Shown piece by piece: positions 8,410 to 17,467 of a DNA stretch of 64,000 bases. A program made the translations under genes and the position numbers. Source of the stretch: Aphanizomenon flos-aquae FACHB-1287 (GTDB lineage: Bacteria; Cyanobacteriota; Cyanobacteriia; Cyanobacteriales; Nostocaceae); contig NZ_JACJTO010000004.1 in assembly GCF_014698755.1 (NCBI RefSeq), positions 1 to 64,000 of the forward strand. Reading direction: 5' to 3'. The notes below the pieces were generated by a model. It ran no database searches, had not been told where the DNA came from, and saw nothing but the letters and a program-made list of their open reading frames with translations. Positions within the stretch are counted from its first letter, which is position 1. Each line of letters begins with the position of its first letter.

Positions 8410-8634
8410 TCCTATTCCTCCGTATTTTGAAACAATTTGAAACAATATTAACAGCTAGAGAGCCAGACTTAAATGAGTAATCTCAGAGTCAAAAGACACA
8501 GAAATTTTTTAAACAACCAGCTAACATACTAATACTGAACCGTCGCTGAACTCTTCCCTAGGGTCTGACTATCGCTGATATCTCAGTCCTAAACTGTTCG
8601 AGCTTCACCCTTACTGAGTAACACTATAAAATAT

Positions 8635-8670
8635 TCCAGCAGCACTTAGCCAGGGGCTGCATCTGCTGGA
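8635..8670 (-). terminator. Hairpin between rbp and rpsU (attenuator or terminator candidate)
   Basis: TCCAGCAG at 8635-8642 pairs perfectly with CTGCTGGA at 8663-8670. On the minus strand it lies ~30 nt after the rbp stop and is followed by ATATTTTATAG, a weak U-rich tail. It could reduce read-through from rbp into rpsU or stabilise the rbp 3' end. A similar hairpin with the same flanks occurs at 20468-20504. The rest of the 8410-8701 spacer probably holds the rpsU leader or its own promoter. Confidence 0.5.
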
Positions 8671-8701
8671 TACTATAGATTTTAATTTTTTTTAAACGGA
8701 C

Positions 8702-9034
8702 TTAATAGCGATTGCGATCACGATCACCACCACCGCCGCCGCGTTCTCCACCGCGATTACCCCAATTGCCGCCACCACCACGAGGTCTTTCTTCCTTGGG
8801 TTTAGCTTTGTTAACTTTCAACTCGCGCCCCATCCATTCAGCCCCGTCAAGAGCTTCAATAGCTGCGGTTTCCTCGGCCTCTGCTGCCATTTCCACAAAG
8901 GCAAAACCCCGTGGACGACCAGTTTCCCGGTCTGTAGGTAGCTGGACACGATTAACTGTTCCATACTCCGCAAAAGCCCGTTTCAGGTCATCCTCTGTTA
9001 CCTGATAGGACAAATTTCCAACATAAATCGACAT
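8702..9034 (-). CDS. Cyanobacterial RRM RNA-binding protein (Rbp family, Gly-rich tail)
   Basis: 110 residues with one RNA recognition motif: RNP2 IYVGNLSY at residues 3-10 and RNP1 RGFAFVEM near 42-49. A C-terminal glycine- and arginine-rich tail follows (RPRGGGGNWGNRGGERGGGGG). These single-RRM proteins bind RNA; in Anabaena several are induced by cold, and others act in mRNA localisation near thylakoids. The Gly-rich tail marks the RbpA1-like type. rpsU follows on the same strand after ~290 bp. The leader upstream of the start is AT-rich and could hold cold-response elements, but I cannot define them. Confidence 0.93.
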   Translation of the reverse strand: MSIYVGNLSYQVTEDDLKRAFAEYGTVNRVQLPTDRETGRPRGFAFVEMAAEAEETAAIEALDGAEWMGRELKVNKAKPKEERPRGGGGNWGNRGGERGGGGGDRDRNRY

Positions 9035-9239
9035 AGAGAACGGTCTCCCAAATCAGAGAGTGTAGAGAGTTAGATCCGGAGAGACGCATTTAAAAAAATC
9101 TTAAAACGACTTACTCAACCGAAAATAATCCTTGATATCCCCCAGTATAGCACTACATGAGAATATTAACACATAATCAGCAAAATTTCCCAACAAAAAT
9201 TACAGCATTGTCAGGCGACCAGCCATTATCAATACTGCT

Positions 9240-10094
9240 TTAGTGGGAAGTAAACCGTGCAAGAATGCTTTGTGCTGCTTGACACAGTAACTCATGATTC
9301 TGATAACTACTTGCTAGTAACTCTCCCCATTGATGAATGTCCTCAGTGTTGTATTTTAATGGTGTACAATCAAAATGAGTAAATTTGCCACCTGCTTCTG
9401 TGAGAATTAATTCAGGAGCAGCCATATCCCAGTCTTTAGGTGCGGATTTACCAGAAAGGGAAATATAAACATCTGCTTGCTGTTCAACTATTGCGGCAAT
9501 TTTGCAACCGACGCTACCAATTGCTTTTTGATTTTGACAGGGTAGATGCCGTAAAAGATATTCTAACCTATCGTTACGATGTGAACGACTAACAACTAAA
9601 ATTAGATCTTCAATATTTTTATGGGAGTTAACTCGCACGGGTACAGCCCCGGTAGAGGTTTCCATAAAAGTTCCATTACCTCTGGTGGCATAGTACAGCT
9701 TTTTTGTCTCTGGAACTGCTACTACGGCTAACATTGTCTGTGTTCCTTGAACTAAGGCAATATGAATTGCATATTCCCCAGTTTTGTTGATAAAGTCTCT
9801 TGTCCCATCTAATGGGTCAATAATCCATACCCACTCGGAGGGATTTTTCCCCTGTTGTGATTTATAAGTTTCTTCGCTGATATATCCAAAGTCTTGATTA
9901 CCTAAAGCGGCTTGTAGTTGTGATAAGATATATTCACTTACTGCTAAATCCGCAATGGTGACAGGTTCGTTATTTTTATACTTAATATCTAAATTTGTTT
10001 TTTCATCATTACCGTGATAATAAGAACTTAGAAGACTGGCTGCACCCCAACCTACTTCTCTCGCAATTGTTAATATTTTTGTTAGGTCTTTCAT
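9240..10094 (-). CDS. Inositol monophosphatase family / 3'(2'),5'-bisphosphate nucleotidase (CysQ-like)
   Basis: 284 residues from MKDLTKILTIAREV. Metal-binding motifs of the Li-sensitive phosphatase family are clear: EPVTIAD, ISEE, WIIDPLDGTRDF and the C-terminal DWDMAAPELILTEAGG. The family hydrolyses PAP or PAPS by-products of sulfate assimilation, or inositol phosphates. The start was placed at 10094, where ATG overlaps the TGA of the upstream kinase gene (ATGA). The longer frame would run 12 codons into that gene. This overlap indicates translational coupling with the PfkB kinase. Which phosphate ester is the real substrate cannot be read from the sequence. Confidence 0.88.
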   Translation of the reverse strand: MKDLTKILTIAREVGWGAASLLSSYYHGNDEKTNLDIKYKNNEPVTIADLAVSEYILSQLQAALGNQDFGYISEETYKSQQGKNPSEWVWIIDPLDGTRDFINKTGEYAIHIALVQGTQTMLAVVAVPETKKLYYATRGNGTFMETSTGAVPVRVNSHKNIEDLILVVSRSHRNDRLEYLLRHLPCQNQKAIGSVGCKIAAIVEQQADVYISLSGKSAPKDWDMAAPELILTEAGGKFTHFDCTPLKYNTEDIHQWGELLASSYQNHELLCQAAQSILARFTSH

Positions 10095-10948
10095 AAATTC
10101 ATCCAATGGCGTGTACCGAAATATTTGCAAGCATTAGTAGCAATATTACCAGCTAAAGCTAGGGCATCAATAAAACTTGTTTGTAAAATATAATTACAGA
10201 AAGCACCGTGAAAAATATCTCCTGCTCCTAGTGTATCAACGGTCTGTATTTTGGGTACATTGACTACACCAGACTGACCGCAAGTTAGGTATTGAATGGG
10301 ATTTTCTCCTTGAGTAATGGCAATATGAGGAATGTTAAAATCTTGCAAGTAGTTAAAAACATCTTGCTGATTTTTGCAGTTAGGGGGATAAAAATTAGCT
10401 GAACATAGGGCATAATTTACGAAAGGTAATATTTCTGCAAAACCTGGTTTCCAACTACCACCATCAATGACAATGGGGATATTATGGGTTTTGGCAGTTT
10501 GGGCAAGATGAAAACTAATAGCCATTTGATGCCCATCAATTAAGATAATATCAATATTTTCTAAAATATTTGGGGGGATAGAGGTAATATTTGCCTGGGT
10601 TTTGACGGCATTAATAGAAATTACGGCTCTTTCTCCTGTTCCTTGAGTGACAATGATAGAAGAAACCGGTGGTGGTGTAATCTGATGAGGATCTAAGTCA
10701 ATAATAGCAACTTGGCAATTTTCTAAATCTGTACAAATTAGCTGTTTCATGGGGTGAGAACCCAATACACCTAGAATTGTGGCTTTGTTTCCTAAGTGAC
10801 TGAAGGTAACTGCGGCATTGGTTGCGGGTCCTCCTGCTGCTACAGTATAGTCAGTGGCAACTAGTTTTTGATTGTTTTGGGGGGGAGAGTCCGCGAGATA
10901 AATGAAATCTAAGGTAATTAAACCGACAAATAGGGCAGATTTGATCAT
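10091..10948 (-). CDS. PfkB/ribokinase family sugar kinase
   Basis: 285 residues. It has the N-terminal PfkB pattern with a Gly-rich substrate motif (AAGGPATNAAVTFSHLG, residues ~37-53) and the C-terminal PfkB signature VDTLGAGDIFHGAF with the catalytic Asp of GAGD near residue 243. The family phosphorylates sugars or nucleosides with ATP; the substrate is not identifiable. Its TGA overlaps the ATG of the CysQ-like phosphatase by 4 bp, so a kinase and a phosphatase are translated as a coupled pair, perhaps acting on related phosphorylated metabolites (inference). Confidence 0.9.
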   Translation of the reverse strand: MIKSALFVGLITLDFIYLADSPPQNNQKLVATDYTVAAGGPATNAAVTFSHLGNKATILGVLGSHPMKQLICTDLENCQVAIIDLDPHQITPPPVSSIIVTQGTGERAVISINAVKTQANITSIPPNILENIDIILIDGHQMAISFHLAQTAKTHNIPIVIDGGSWKPGFAEILPFVNYALCSANFYPPNCKNQQDVFNYLQDFNIPHIAITQGENPIQYLTCGQSGVVNVPKIQTVDTLGAGDIFHGAFCNYILQTSFIDALALAGNIATNACKYFGTRHWMNL

Positions 10949-10997
10949 TGCTAATTGATAAGTTTCTCGAAGTATTAAGTAAATTATAGGAAAGTTT

Positions 10998-11435
10998 ATG
11001 AATTTAACTACCCATGATGATGATTTTTATGCTTGGACTCAAGAACAAGCACAACTTTTGAGAACTGGAAAATTTAACCAAATTGATTTTCATTATATTG
11101 CTGAAGAAATTGAAGATATGGGACGTTCTGAAAAACGAGAATTAGAAAGCCGATTAGAATTACTACTTATGCACCTACTTAAATGGCAATTTCAGCCTAA
11201 CTTACGTTCTCGAAGTTGGCAACTAATAATTAAAGAACAACGTTTACGTTTAGAAAAACTTTTGGCAGAAAATCCTAGTCTTAAATCTTTTTTAGCTGAT
11301 TCTTTAGAAAAAATCTACCAACTGGTTATTATTAGTGCAGAACGAGAAACCGGATTGTCTTCATTTCCCCAAATTTGTCCTTATAGCATGACAGACATTT
11401 TTATATCTGAATTTTTGCCTAATCAAGTTAGCTGA
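10998..11435 (+). CDS. DUF29 family protein
   Basis: 145 residues with the DUF29 pattern: DDDFYAWTQEQAQLLRTGKFNQIDFHYIAEEIEDMGRSEKREL near the start, HLLKWQFQP, RSRSWQLIIKEQR and a C-terminal FPQICPYSMTDIF. DUF29 proteins are abundant, often multicopy, in cyanobacteria and other bacteria. The function is unknown; the core is an all-helical fold. It is divergent from the PfkB gene with a 49-bp gap and lies upstream of rsmI on the same strand. Confidence 0.9.
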   Translation: MNLTTHDDDFYAWTQEQAQLLRTGKFNQIDFHYIAEEIEDMGRSEKRELESRLELLLMHLLKWQFQPNLRSRSWQLIIKEQRLRLEKLLAENPSLKSFLADSLEKIYQLVIISAERETGLSSFPQICPYSMTDIFISEFLPNQVS

Positions 11436-11499
11436 GGATAATGATGCAAATCCTAGTAAAATAGTGTTAAGTAAATTCAGAAATGAAATAGTAATTGAT

Positions 11500-12354
11500 A
11501 TGCAAACTGAACCAAGACCAGGAACACTTTATATTGTCGCTACACCCATTGGTAACTTAGAAGATATGACTTTTAGAGCGGTACGAATTTTGCAAGCGGT
11601 GGATATGATTGCAGCAGAAGACACACGCCATACAGGTAGATTACTACAACATTTTCAGGTAAAAACACCCCAAGTTAGTTACTATGAACATAATAGTAAT
11701 AGTCGTATTCCTGAATTATTAGAACATTTAGAATATGGAAAAACGATTGCATTAGTAAGTGACGCAGGAATGCCGGGAATTTCTGACCCTGGATATGAGT
11801 TAATTAAGGCTTGTATTGATAATAATATAACAGTTGTTCCTATTCCCGGTGCAAGTGCTGTAATTACGGCTTTGAGTGCGGCTGGATTACCAACTGATAG
11901 ATTTATTTTTGACGGTTTTTTACCAGGGAAAAGTCAAAAACGCCAGGAATATTTAACATCTTTACAAGGGGAATCTCGAACTTTAGTTTTTTATGAATCA
12001 CCCCACAGATTACGAGATACTTTAGCAGATTTGGGAGAAATTTTAGGAAGCGATCGCTCTTTAGTTATAGCACGAGAACTGACGAAATTATATGAGGAAT
12101 TTTGGCGGGGAACAATTGCCGAGGGGATTACCCATTACCAAGACAAAGAACCTCAAGGAGAATATACTCTTTTAGTAGCTGGAAATCCACCTAGTAAACC
12201 TCAACTCACAGAAACCGAATTAAAAAACGAACTATTATCAATGATTAAACAAGGTATTTCTCGTTCTCAAGCCAGTCGTGAGATAGCAAAGGATACGGGT
12301 TTATCTCGTCGCTATCTCTATCAACTAGCTTTGACAATTGAACTTAGTAGCTAA
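11500..12354 (+). CDS. rsmI: 16S rRNA (cytidine1402-2'-O)-methyltransferase RsmI
   Basis: 284 residues from MQTEPRPGTLYIVATPIGNLEDMTFRA. Tetrapyrrole-methylase-fold motifs are present: VATPIGNLED, AEDTRHTGRLL, YYEHN, LVSDAGMPGISDPG, PGASAV and VFYESPHRL. A helical C-terminal extension follows, with GISRSQASREIAKDTGLSRRYLY. RsmI methylates the 2'-OH of C1402 in the 16S decoding centre using SAM. The start was set at ATG 11500, the conserved position; a GTG 12 codons earlier is possible. The gene is on the same strand as DUF29, 64 bp downstream of it. Confidence 0.95.
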   Translation: MQTEPRPGTLYIVATPIGNLEDMTFRAVRILQAVDMIAAEDTRHTGRLLQHFQVKTPQVSYYEHNSNSRIPELLEHLEYGKTIALVSDAGMPGISDPGYELIKACIDNNITVVPIPGASAVITALSAAGLPTDRFIFDGFLPGKSQKRQEYLTSLQGESRTLVFYESPHRLRDTLADLGEILGSDRSLVIARELTKLYEEFWRGTIAEGITHYQDKEPQGEYTLLVAGNPPSKPQLTETELKNELLSMIKQGISRSQASREIAKDTGLSRRYLYQLALTIELSS

Positions 12355-12413
12355 GTACAGAGACGGTGATCACAACATGATCTAAAATAATATACAAATG
12401 CCCGTAGCAGTGC

Positions 12414-14486
12414 TCACGCTATCCCTCCAAAGGAGAACATCGTATCATTAAAGTCGTAGTCACTAACCCCCACACCCGCAGGTAAATCTTCAAAACCAAA
12501 GGTATTATTCCCAAAACTTTTCAAATGAGCCGCACCGTCGGGGTTAGCTACCCCAAAGCTAAAATAGGCCACAGGTAAAGTTGTGTAATTTTGGGCATTA
12601 GCTGGGCTATTATTCGGATTTGCAGCCAAGAAGGCATTAATTGCTTGTTGAATATTACCAGAGAAGTTACCACCATTAGCAATTGCGAAGGGAGAATAGA
12701 TTTTACCACGAGTGACAACGACATCACTTGCAGCACCACTACTTAAACCCCCTACTCTGACAATAAAGTTATCTACTACTTTACTCAAAGCGGCTTTTGC
12801 ATAACCGCTTTCCCCAGGTTTAATGCCATTTACAGCCCCCGTTTCATCATCTACCTCATAAAGACCAAACAGATTATTAAAAGCCGCGCTGGTCTGATTT
12901 AGGGCATTTTGTAGGGAGTTTTTCACAAGGGATGGGTTGTAGTCAGAAAATCTGTAGGCCAATTTATCCACAATACCAGTTAATGCCCCTGCCTCTTGGG
13001 GAATCAGTTTATCACCTGGAGCAATTGAGATTAACTGAGTTGGTGCTACAGTCCCACTTGCAGCTTTAGCTGTAACCGTTACCCTAACATTAGCGCTGGC
13101 GGAAAGACTACCATCAGAAACAGTGTAACTAAAGACATCATTACCTAAATAATTGGCATCTAACAGCGTATAGGTCAAATTATTGCCATTAATATCAACT
13201 TTGCCATATTTACCGTCGGTTTTGCCAGCTATTTTCAGATTATCTCCATCAGGGTCACTATCATTGTTTAAAGGGTTGATAGTCCCCAAACTTCCTTGAC
13301 TGACAGATAATTGATCATTTTGTGCAATGGGAGGATCATTTACCGGGGTCAGATTGATTGTGATTGTAGCAGGATCAGATTCTGCTTTTGGAGTACCATT
13401 ATCAATGGCTGCTATTGTAAATGTGGCAACATTACCATTAGCATTAGCAACGGGATTATATCGCACATTAGCCAGATCATTAACCGATATCTCTTGATTT
13501 ACGGTTACTTGTTGGCCATTAACAAAAGTTAAGCTTCCAGTGGTTGGTAAACTTATTACCTTAATTGCAATTAAATCATTATTGTCTTCGTCCTGGTATT
13601 TACCCTTGTCTTTGAAGTCTCCAATACCAAAACTTATGATTTGATCTTCTTGTCCATTTTGAGTGAAGTTTTGCAGAGTTGGTTTTTTGTTAGGTGCAGA
13701 ATCATCATTAAAATTGAAGTCATTTGCTCTCAGAATATTAGCCTGGATATTCTTTAATATCCCCAAGCTTTTAACACTACTACCTATATTGGCTTTAACG
13801 GTTGTATCAGAACCCGTTTGTGTCAAGATCAGATTAGCAAAGTTTGCAATTTCTGGGATACCCTCAATAATGATCTTATCTTCACCTTGGGTAAAATCTA
13901 AAACTTCAATGGCTACTTCGGGAATTGCTGCACTAGCAAGATAAAATTTATCTACTCCAGTACCTCCGGTTAGTTTACTACCCTTTACCCCTCCAAACAG
14001 TAAATCATCACCAGACCCACCAAATAGCTGGTCACTCCCTAATCCCCCAACCAGAATATCATCACCTTCATTACCATTTAAGATATTATTTCCGGTTAGA
14101 TTAGATACATCTAACTTATCATTACCAATTCCACCATTAAGGGTATTACTACCACTACCTCCAGAAACAGTTAGTGTATCGTTTCCAGATTCACCACTAA
14201 GGATATTATTACCACCTTCTACTACAAATAACTGATCATTGTCTTCTCCCCCTTCAAGAGTGTTAAAACCAGAACTACCTAAAGCATATAAGCTATCTGT
14301 TCCAGCACCACCTTTCAATGTATCCTGATTGTTACCAACAAGTTTATCATTGCCACTACCACCATCAAGTAAATTACTTCCTTGACCATTAGAAGCATCT
14401 AAAATATCATCTCCTTCAAAACCAAATAATTGGTCATTCTTTTTAGCTTCTAAGTTATCTTGACCAGAAGTCCCATTAATAATCAT
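12414..14486 (-). CDS. RTX calcium-binding repeat protein with cadherin-like and DUF4114 domains
   Basis: 690 residues. Residues ~1-175 are Gly-Asp-rich RTX (hemolysin-type) nonapeptide repeats such as LDGGSGNDKLVG and LFGGSGDDLLFGG. The middle part, ~265-475, has cadherin-like/Ig domains ending in VNDPPIAQNDQLSVSQG and NDSDPDGDNLKI. The C-terminal ~200 residues resemble DUF4114 and end in FEDLPAGVGVSDYDFNDTMFSF. There is no N-terminal signal peptide, as expected for type I secretion, although in RTX proteins the repeats usually lie near the C-terminus. It is probably exported or surface-bound and Ca2+-dependent; no secretion genes lie nearby. The compact start and the promoter side are in the 14487-15217 gap. 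Confidence 0.85.
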   Translation of the reverse strand: MIINGTSGQDNLEAKKNDQLFGFEGDDILDASNGQGSNLLDGGSGNDKLVGNNQDTLKGGAGTDSLYALGSSGFNTLEGGEDNDQLFVVEGGNNILSGESGNDTLTVSGGSGSNTLNGGIGNDKLDVSNLTGNNILNGNEGDDILVGGLGSDQLFGGSGDDLLFGGVKGSKLTGGTGVDKFYLASAAIPEVAIEVLDFTQGEDKIIIEGIPEIANFANLILTQTGSDTTVKANIGSSVKSLGILKNIQANILRANDFNFNDDSAPNKKPTLQNFTQNGQEDQIISFGIGDFKDKGKYQDEDNNDLIAIKVISLPTTGSLTFVNGQQVTVNQEISVNDLANVRYNPVANANGNVATFTIAAIDNGTPKAESDPATITINLTPVNDPPIAQNDQLSVSQGSLGTINPLNNDSDPDGDNLKIAGKTDGKYGKVDINGNNLTYTLLDANYLGNDVFSYTVSDGSLSASANVRVTVTAKAASGTVAPTQLISIAPGDKLIPQEAGALTGIVDKLAYRFSDYNPSLVKNSLQNALNQTSAAFNNLFGLYEVDDETGAVNGIKPGESGYAKAALSKVVDNFIVRVGGLSSGAASDVVVTRGKIYSPFAIANGGNFSGNIQQAINAFLAANPNNSPANAQNYTTLPVAYFSFGVANPDGAAHLKSFGNNTFGFEDLPAGVGVSDYDFNDTMFSFGGIA

Positions 14487-15217
14487 AACTTTTCCCCGAT
14501 TAACTACTGACTAATAAATTCTAGGATGTATTGGTATTTTTTAAGCATAAGTATTTACCATGCTTAAAACCTGATTATTGAGTAGGGGTCATACCCCTGC
14601 TAGGAGCAAGCTACATAAGTTACTCCTGCTTTTGTTGTATTTTGCCTCAGTATCACGGATTTGACAACTGTACAAAAACTGCTCTTAATTTTTAGCAGTG
14701 AGGGTACTAGATGTAATTCCTAGTAGTGAAACTAACTCAGTTTTGAACAAGATTTTTTCAGTTTATACGGAAAAGATTATGAAATAGTTTTGAAATAATT
14801 ATCAAATCTTTAAATACTAGGAGGTCTATATCTAAAAAAACAGTACAGCTTCATCAATGTCTATAGTTGTAAGCTGTAACTAGCTTTAATACAAACTATA
14901 ACGGTTAACCAATCAGTCAGGGTTAAGTGTAATTTCTAGTAATAAAACTAACTCTGTGAGTATTGCCTTAATCAAAGTATCATAACTAACTTGAGATAAT
15001 GTCAAATCAGTGAACTTAGTAGCAGTAGAAATACTAATAATGTTGCCTATAGCACTCTGGACTACGTTAATCAAACCCAATTTAAAAAGATAGGATTTTT
15101 TCTCAAAATTAATGATAATATTTTTCAGTTAGTGTATTCTAAAGAAAGAGGCTAAACTCCAACTAACTCGCAAATTTAGTCTGTGAGTTTCTAGTTTTAC
15201 TGCAACTTTATAGCATT
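14487..15217. other. Intergenic region with a 30-bp direct repeat pair
   Basis: No gene is seen in these 731 bp. A 30-bp segment at 14712-14741 (TGTAATTCCTAGTAGTGAAA start) recurs at 14928-14957 with 26 of 30 bases identical. An AGGGGT/ACCCCT hairpin lies near 14585. The region should hold promoters for the divergent RTX gene (minus) and the 86-residue gene (plus), but no clear promoter can be named. Confidence 0.5.
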
Positions 15218-15478
15218 TTGGGGGCTACTCGCTTGAAATTTCCTGGCTCAGAAACAGATACAAAGCACGTTATTGATATAGGTTGGACAGACCGTTGGCA
15301 AGTTTATCAACGTTTGCAAGAATTGGGTATGAGTTGTGCTTGTGAGAGTAATCAGCCTTTAATAGTAGAAGTAAATAACACTACCGAAGCTATTCAGATT
15401 TGGAGTGTCATTAAACAATTTACTGCTTCTCGTCAAGATTTGATTCGTAGTATTGAAAATTGTTGGCGTATCCGTTAA
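15218..15478 (+). CDS. Conserved hypothetical protein, Asr1309-like
   Basis: 86 residues with a compact conserved-looking core: RLKFPGSETDTKHVIDIGWTD, RWQVYQRLQELGM, CACESNQPLIVEV, IWSVIKQFTASRQ. I associate it with a small cyanobacterial family but have no function for it. The start is uncertain: TTG 15218 is used because no ATG is available in frame and a stop lies just upstream; TTG 15233 is an alternative. The next gene begins 15 bp after its stop, so the two probably form an operon. Confidence 0.65.
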   Translation: MGATRLKFPGSETDTKHVIDIGWTDRWQVYQRLQELGMSCACESNQPLIVEVNNTTEAIQIWSVIKQFTASRQDLIRSIENCWRIR

Positions 15479-15493
15479 GTGAAAGAGGAAAAA

Positions 15494-16162
15494 ATGAGTA
15501 CATATACTAATTTAGAAGTAACAGAATTTTGTTTAGAAGGCAGATTTTTAGATTTTGTAATCAAGGATGGATATAAGCTAAAAGGCTTGTTATTAGGAAC
15601 TTCTGAGGGTGAATGTTATATAAAATTAGCCAAGCATTTACGGAGTGCTTTTGATTTGCGTTTACCTCAAGGGACTTGGTTACAAGTTGTCGGGACGAAA
15701 CAATACAACGCCAAAAAAGATCAGATAACATTAGTAGCAGAACAAGTTATGGCTGCAAATTCTAATACAGGAATAGTTGTAGAGCAAAGTCTAGCTAAGA
15801 CGAAAAAATCTAAAGTGCAAACAATTCTAATTTGTCAAAAATCTGATTGTATGCAACGTGGTAGTAAAGCTTTGTGTCAAGCTTTGGAGTTCGAGTTAAA
15901 AAATAACGGGTTAGAAAATTCAGTCGCTATTAAAGGTACCGGTTGTATGAAAAACTGTAAAGCTGGTCCTAATTTAGTTATGCCGGATAAAACTCGTTAT
16001 AGTAAAATTAAAGCTGAACAAGTTCCAGTTTTGATAAATAAGCATTTTTCTGGGGAAATTCGGGAGAAAGCAGACAATTCCCAAGTTCAAGAAATATACC
16101 CTACCCCCACTGTCGCAGACCCTCCCCTTGATAAGGAGAGAGGTAATTTTGTATATCACTAA
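15494..16162 (+). CDS. Thioredoxin-like (2Fe-2S) ferredoxin domain protein
   Basis: 222 residues from MSTYTNLEV, with GAGG upstream of ATG 15494 in place of the GTG at 15479. Residues ~1-95 form a separate beta-rich part (GYKLKGLLLGTSEGECYIKL, GTWLQVVGTKQYN). Residues ~108-185 match thioredoxin-like [2Fe-2S] ferredoxins, with four cluster Cys in CQKSDC and GCMKNC followed by KAGPNLVMPD. This type acts in electron transfer and is found as NuoE/HoxE-like or stand-alone proteins. The last ~30 residues (PTPTVADPPLDKERGNF) look like translated intergenic repeat, not family sequence. It is in an operon with the 86-residue gene. Confidence 0.85.
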   Translation: MSTYTNLEVTEFCLEGRFLDFVIKDGYKLKGLLLGTSEGECYIKLAKHLRSAFDLRLPQGTWLQVVGTKQYNAKKDQITLVAEQVMAANSNTGIVVEQSLAKTKKSKVQTILICQKSDCMQRGSKALCQALEFELKNNGLENSVAIKGTGCMKNCKAGPNLVMPDKTRYSKIKAEQVPVLINKHFSGEIREKADNSQVQEIYPTPTVADPPLDKERGNFVYH

Positions 16163-16324
16163 AAAGGGAACGTCTATAGATTATTAAATGCTGTTAACCA
16201 ATATTCCGATAGAGTGTAAATGATTTCCTTAAGTTTATCCTCTGGTTAAATAGCTTTTAATAAAAGTGTGTGTTTATCTTCCCAAGAAATTTATTTTTAA
16301 CTATCTTTTTTTTACTTTCAAACG

Positions 16325-16351
16325 CAAAAAGGAGAGTTTTCATACTCTCCT
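16325..16351 (-). terminator. Rho-independent terminator of the decayed secreted-protein gene
   Basis: AGGAGAGT (16330-16337) pairs perfectly with ACTCTCCT (16344-16351) around a 6-nt loop. Read on the minus strand, the stem is followed directly by TTTTT. It lies 28 bp after the stop of the minus-strand pseudogene at 16380. Its integrity suggests that the gene was expressed until recently. Confidence 0.75.
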
Positions 16352-16379
16352 AATTTAGCTAAATGTAAAAGTTTAAGCT

Positions 16380-16751
16380 TTAATGATTATTATGTTGTTG
16401 TCGTTCACGATTATTATATTTACGAGATTGACGTTCATTTGCTTTACGTTGACGCAATTCACGAGCACGTTGTTCATAAATTTGTCTTTCACGTAATTCA
16501 CGAGCGCGTTGTTCATGAATTTGTCTTTCACTCAATTCACGAGTGCGTTGTTCACGAATTTGTCTTTCACTAAATGATTTAGTATGATCAAAAGCAAGAA
16601 GATTACGATTAATATTATTATGTTGACGTTGAAAGTCAGCAGCATTAGCATTTTAAGAAAAAGCTGCAATTGAAGTTACTGTTAATAAACTTCCTAATAA
16701 AATAGATATAAATTTTTTTATAAATCTTTCTGTTGACCTGTCTTGTTTAAT
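16380..16751 (-). pseudogene. Small secreted Arg/Gln/Glu-rich repeat protein, inactivated
   Basis: A 124-codon frame reads through from 16751 to the TAA at 16382-16380, with a single in-frame TAA at codon ~33. The start position is ATT, not ATG. The conceptual product begins IKQDRSTERF, has a hydrophobic core FISILLGSLLTVTSIAAF, a stop, and then NANAAD, which looks like a signal peptidase AxA site. The mature part has three 13-residue units of the form ERQIREQRTREL and a basic His-rich end. The TAA replaces what could have been CAA (Gln). No family is recognised; the repeats suggest a helical, highly charged secreted protein. Both lesions together make a pseudogene more likely than read-through. 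Confidence 0.65.
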
Positions 16752-17467
16752 TTTAGTTTAAATATATCTAATTTAATTAATTTATTTTTAAATGCTTGTG
16801 AGAAAAGTTATATTGAAACAGTTACTTTTATCACATTTATTTTTACTATTTTTTGTTTTTTGTTATCTATTACTTCTTTTTTGCTATCTTTTCCTTCTTT
16901 CCTATTTATTTACTTATCAAAATACTCTCAATTTATTTATGCTTTTAATCTTAAATTAATGTAGCTATATTTTATCTTTCTCGTTATTAATCTTTAATTA
17001 ATGTAATGCAATCTTGTTTTATGTGTTTTGCATCTTTAGTTAATGTATTTTAATCTTGTTTTATTTGCAAGCAATCTTTTATTATTGTTGTACGCGCTTA
17101 TAAAGTAAGCAGGTATAAATTTAAGTTATTTAAAATAAATAAAAATTATTATTTTTAACTTTTGACATTTTTAAGGATACACTCTTATAATTTATTTACC
17201 AACTTAGATTGTTGTTAACACTGTATATTTAACTATGTATTTTATAATTACTGGCATAAAAACAATATTTATTTAAAAAAAATTTAATTAATAAAAGTAT
17301 TTGATTAAAAAAATATTATAATATATTATTATCTTAATAATATTAAATCATTACAAAAATGATAATATATTTTAATATAAATTAAAGTTTTTAAATTAGC
17401 CTAAAAAAATAAACAAGTCATTATAATTTTTTCTAAATTTAAAAATAAACCAAACCAAAACTGTGTT
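16752..17467. other. Extremely AT-rich spacer with degenerate 42-bp tandem repeat
   Basis: This spacer has no convincing gene. A degenerate direct repeat with an exact 42-bp spacing begins at 16947, 16989, 17031 and 17073 (motif AATCTTTAATTAATGTA and variants; about 3.4 units). From ~17100 to 17460 it is almost pure A and T. It lies between the broken secreted-protein gene and the thioesterase gene and looks like decaying DNA. Confidence 0.55.
16947..17090. repeat. Degenerate 42-bp tandem repeat, ~3.4 copies
   Basis: The motifs AATCTTAAATTAATGTA, AATCTTTAATTAATGTA, ATCTTTAGTTAATGTA and AATCTTTTATTATTG start at 42-bp intervals. Units two and three also share AATCTTGTTTTAT. 42 is a multiple of three, but no long protein frame follows it, so this may be a relic of a coding repeat or a simple DNA repeat. 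Confidence 0.65.

Noticed and set aside
8712-9005. 97-codon Arg/Pro/Ser-rich frame on the plus strand
   Set aside because: It is the antisense shadow of the rbp gene; the pattern is the complement of the Gly-rich tail and RRM.
16743-16964. 73-codon very hydrophobic frame on the plus strand
   Set aside because: It starts at TTG, is made of AT-rich codons (Phe, Leu, Ile) as expected by chance, and runs into the 42-bp repeat region.
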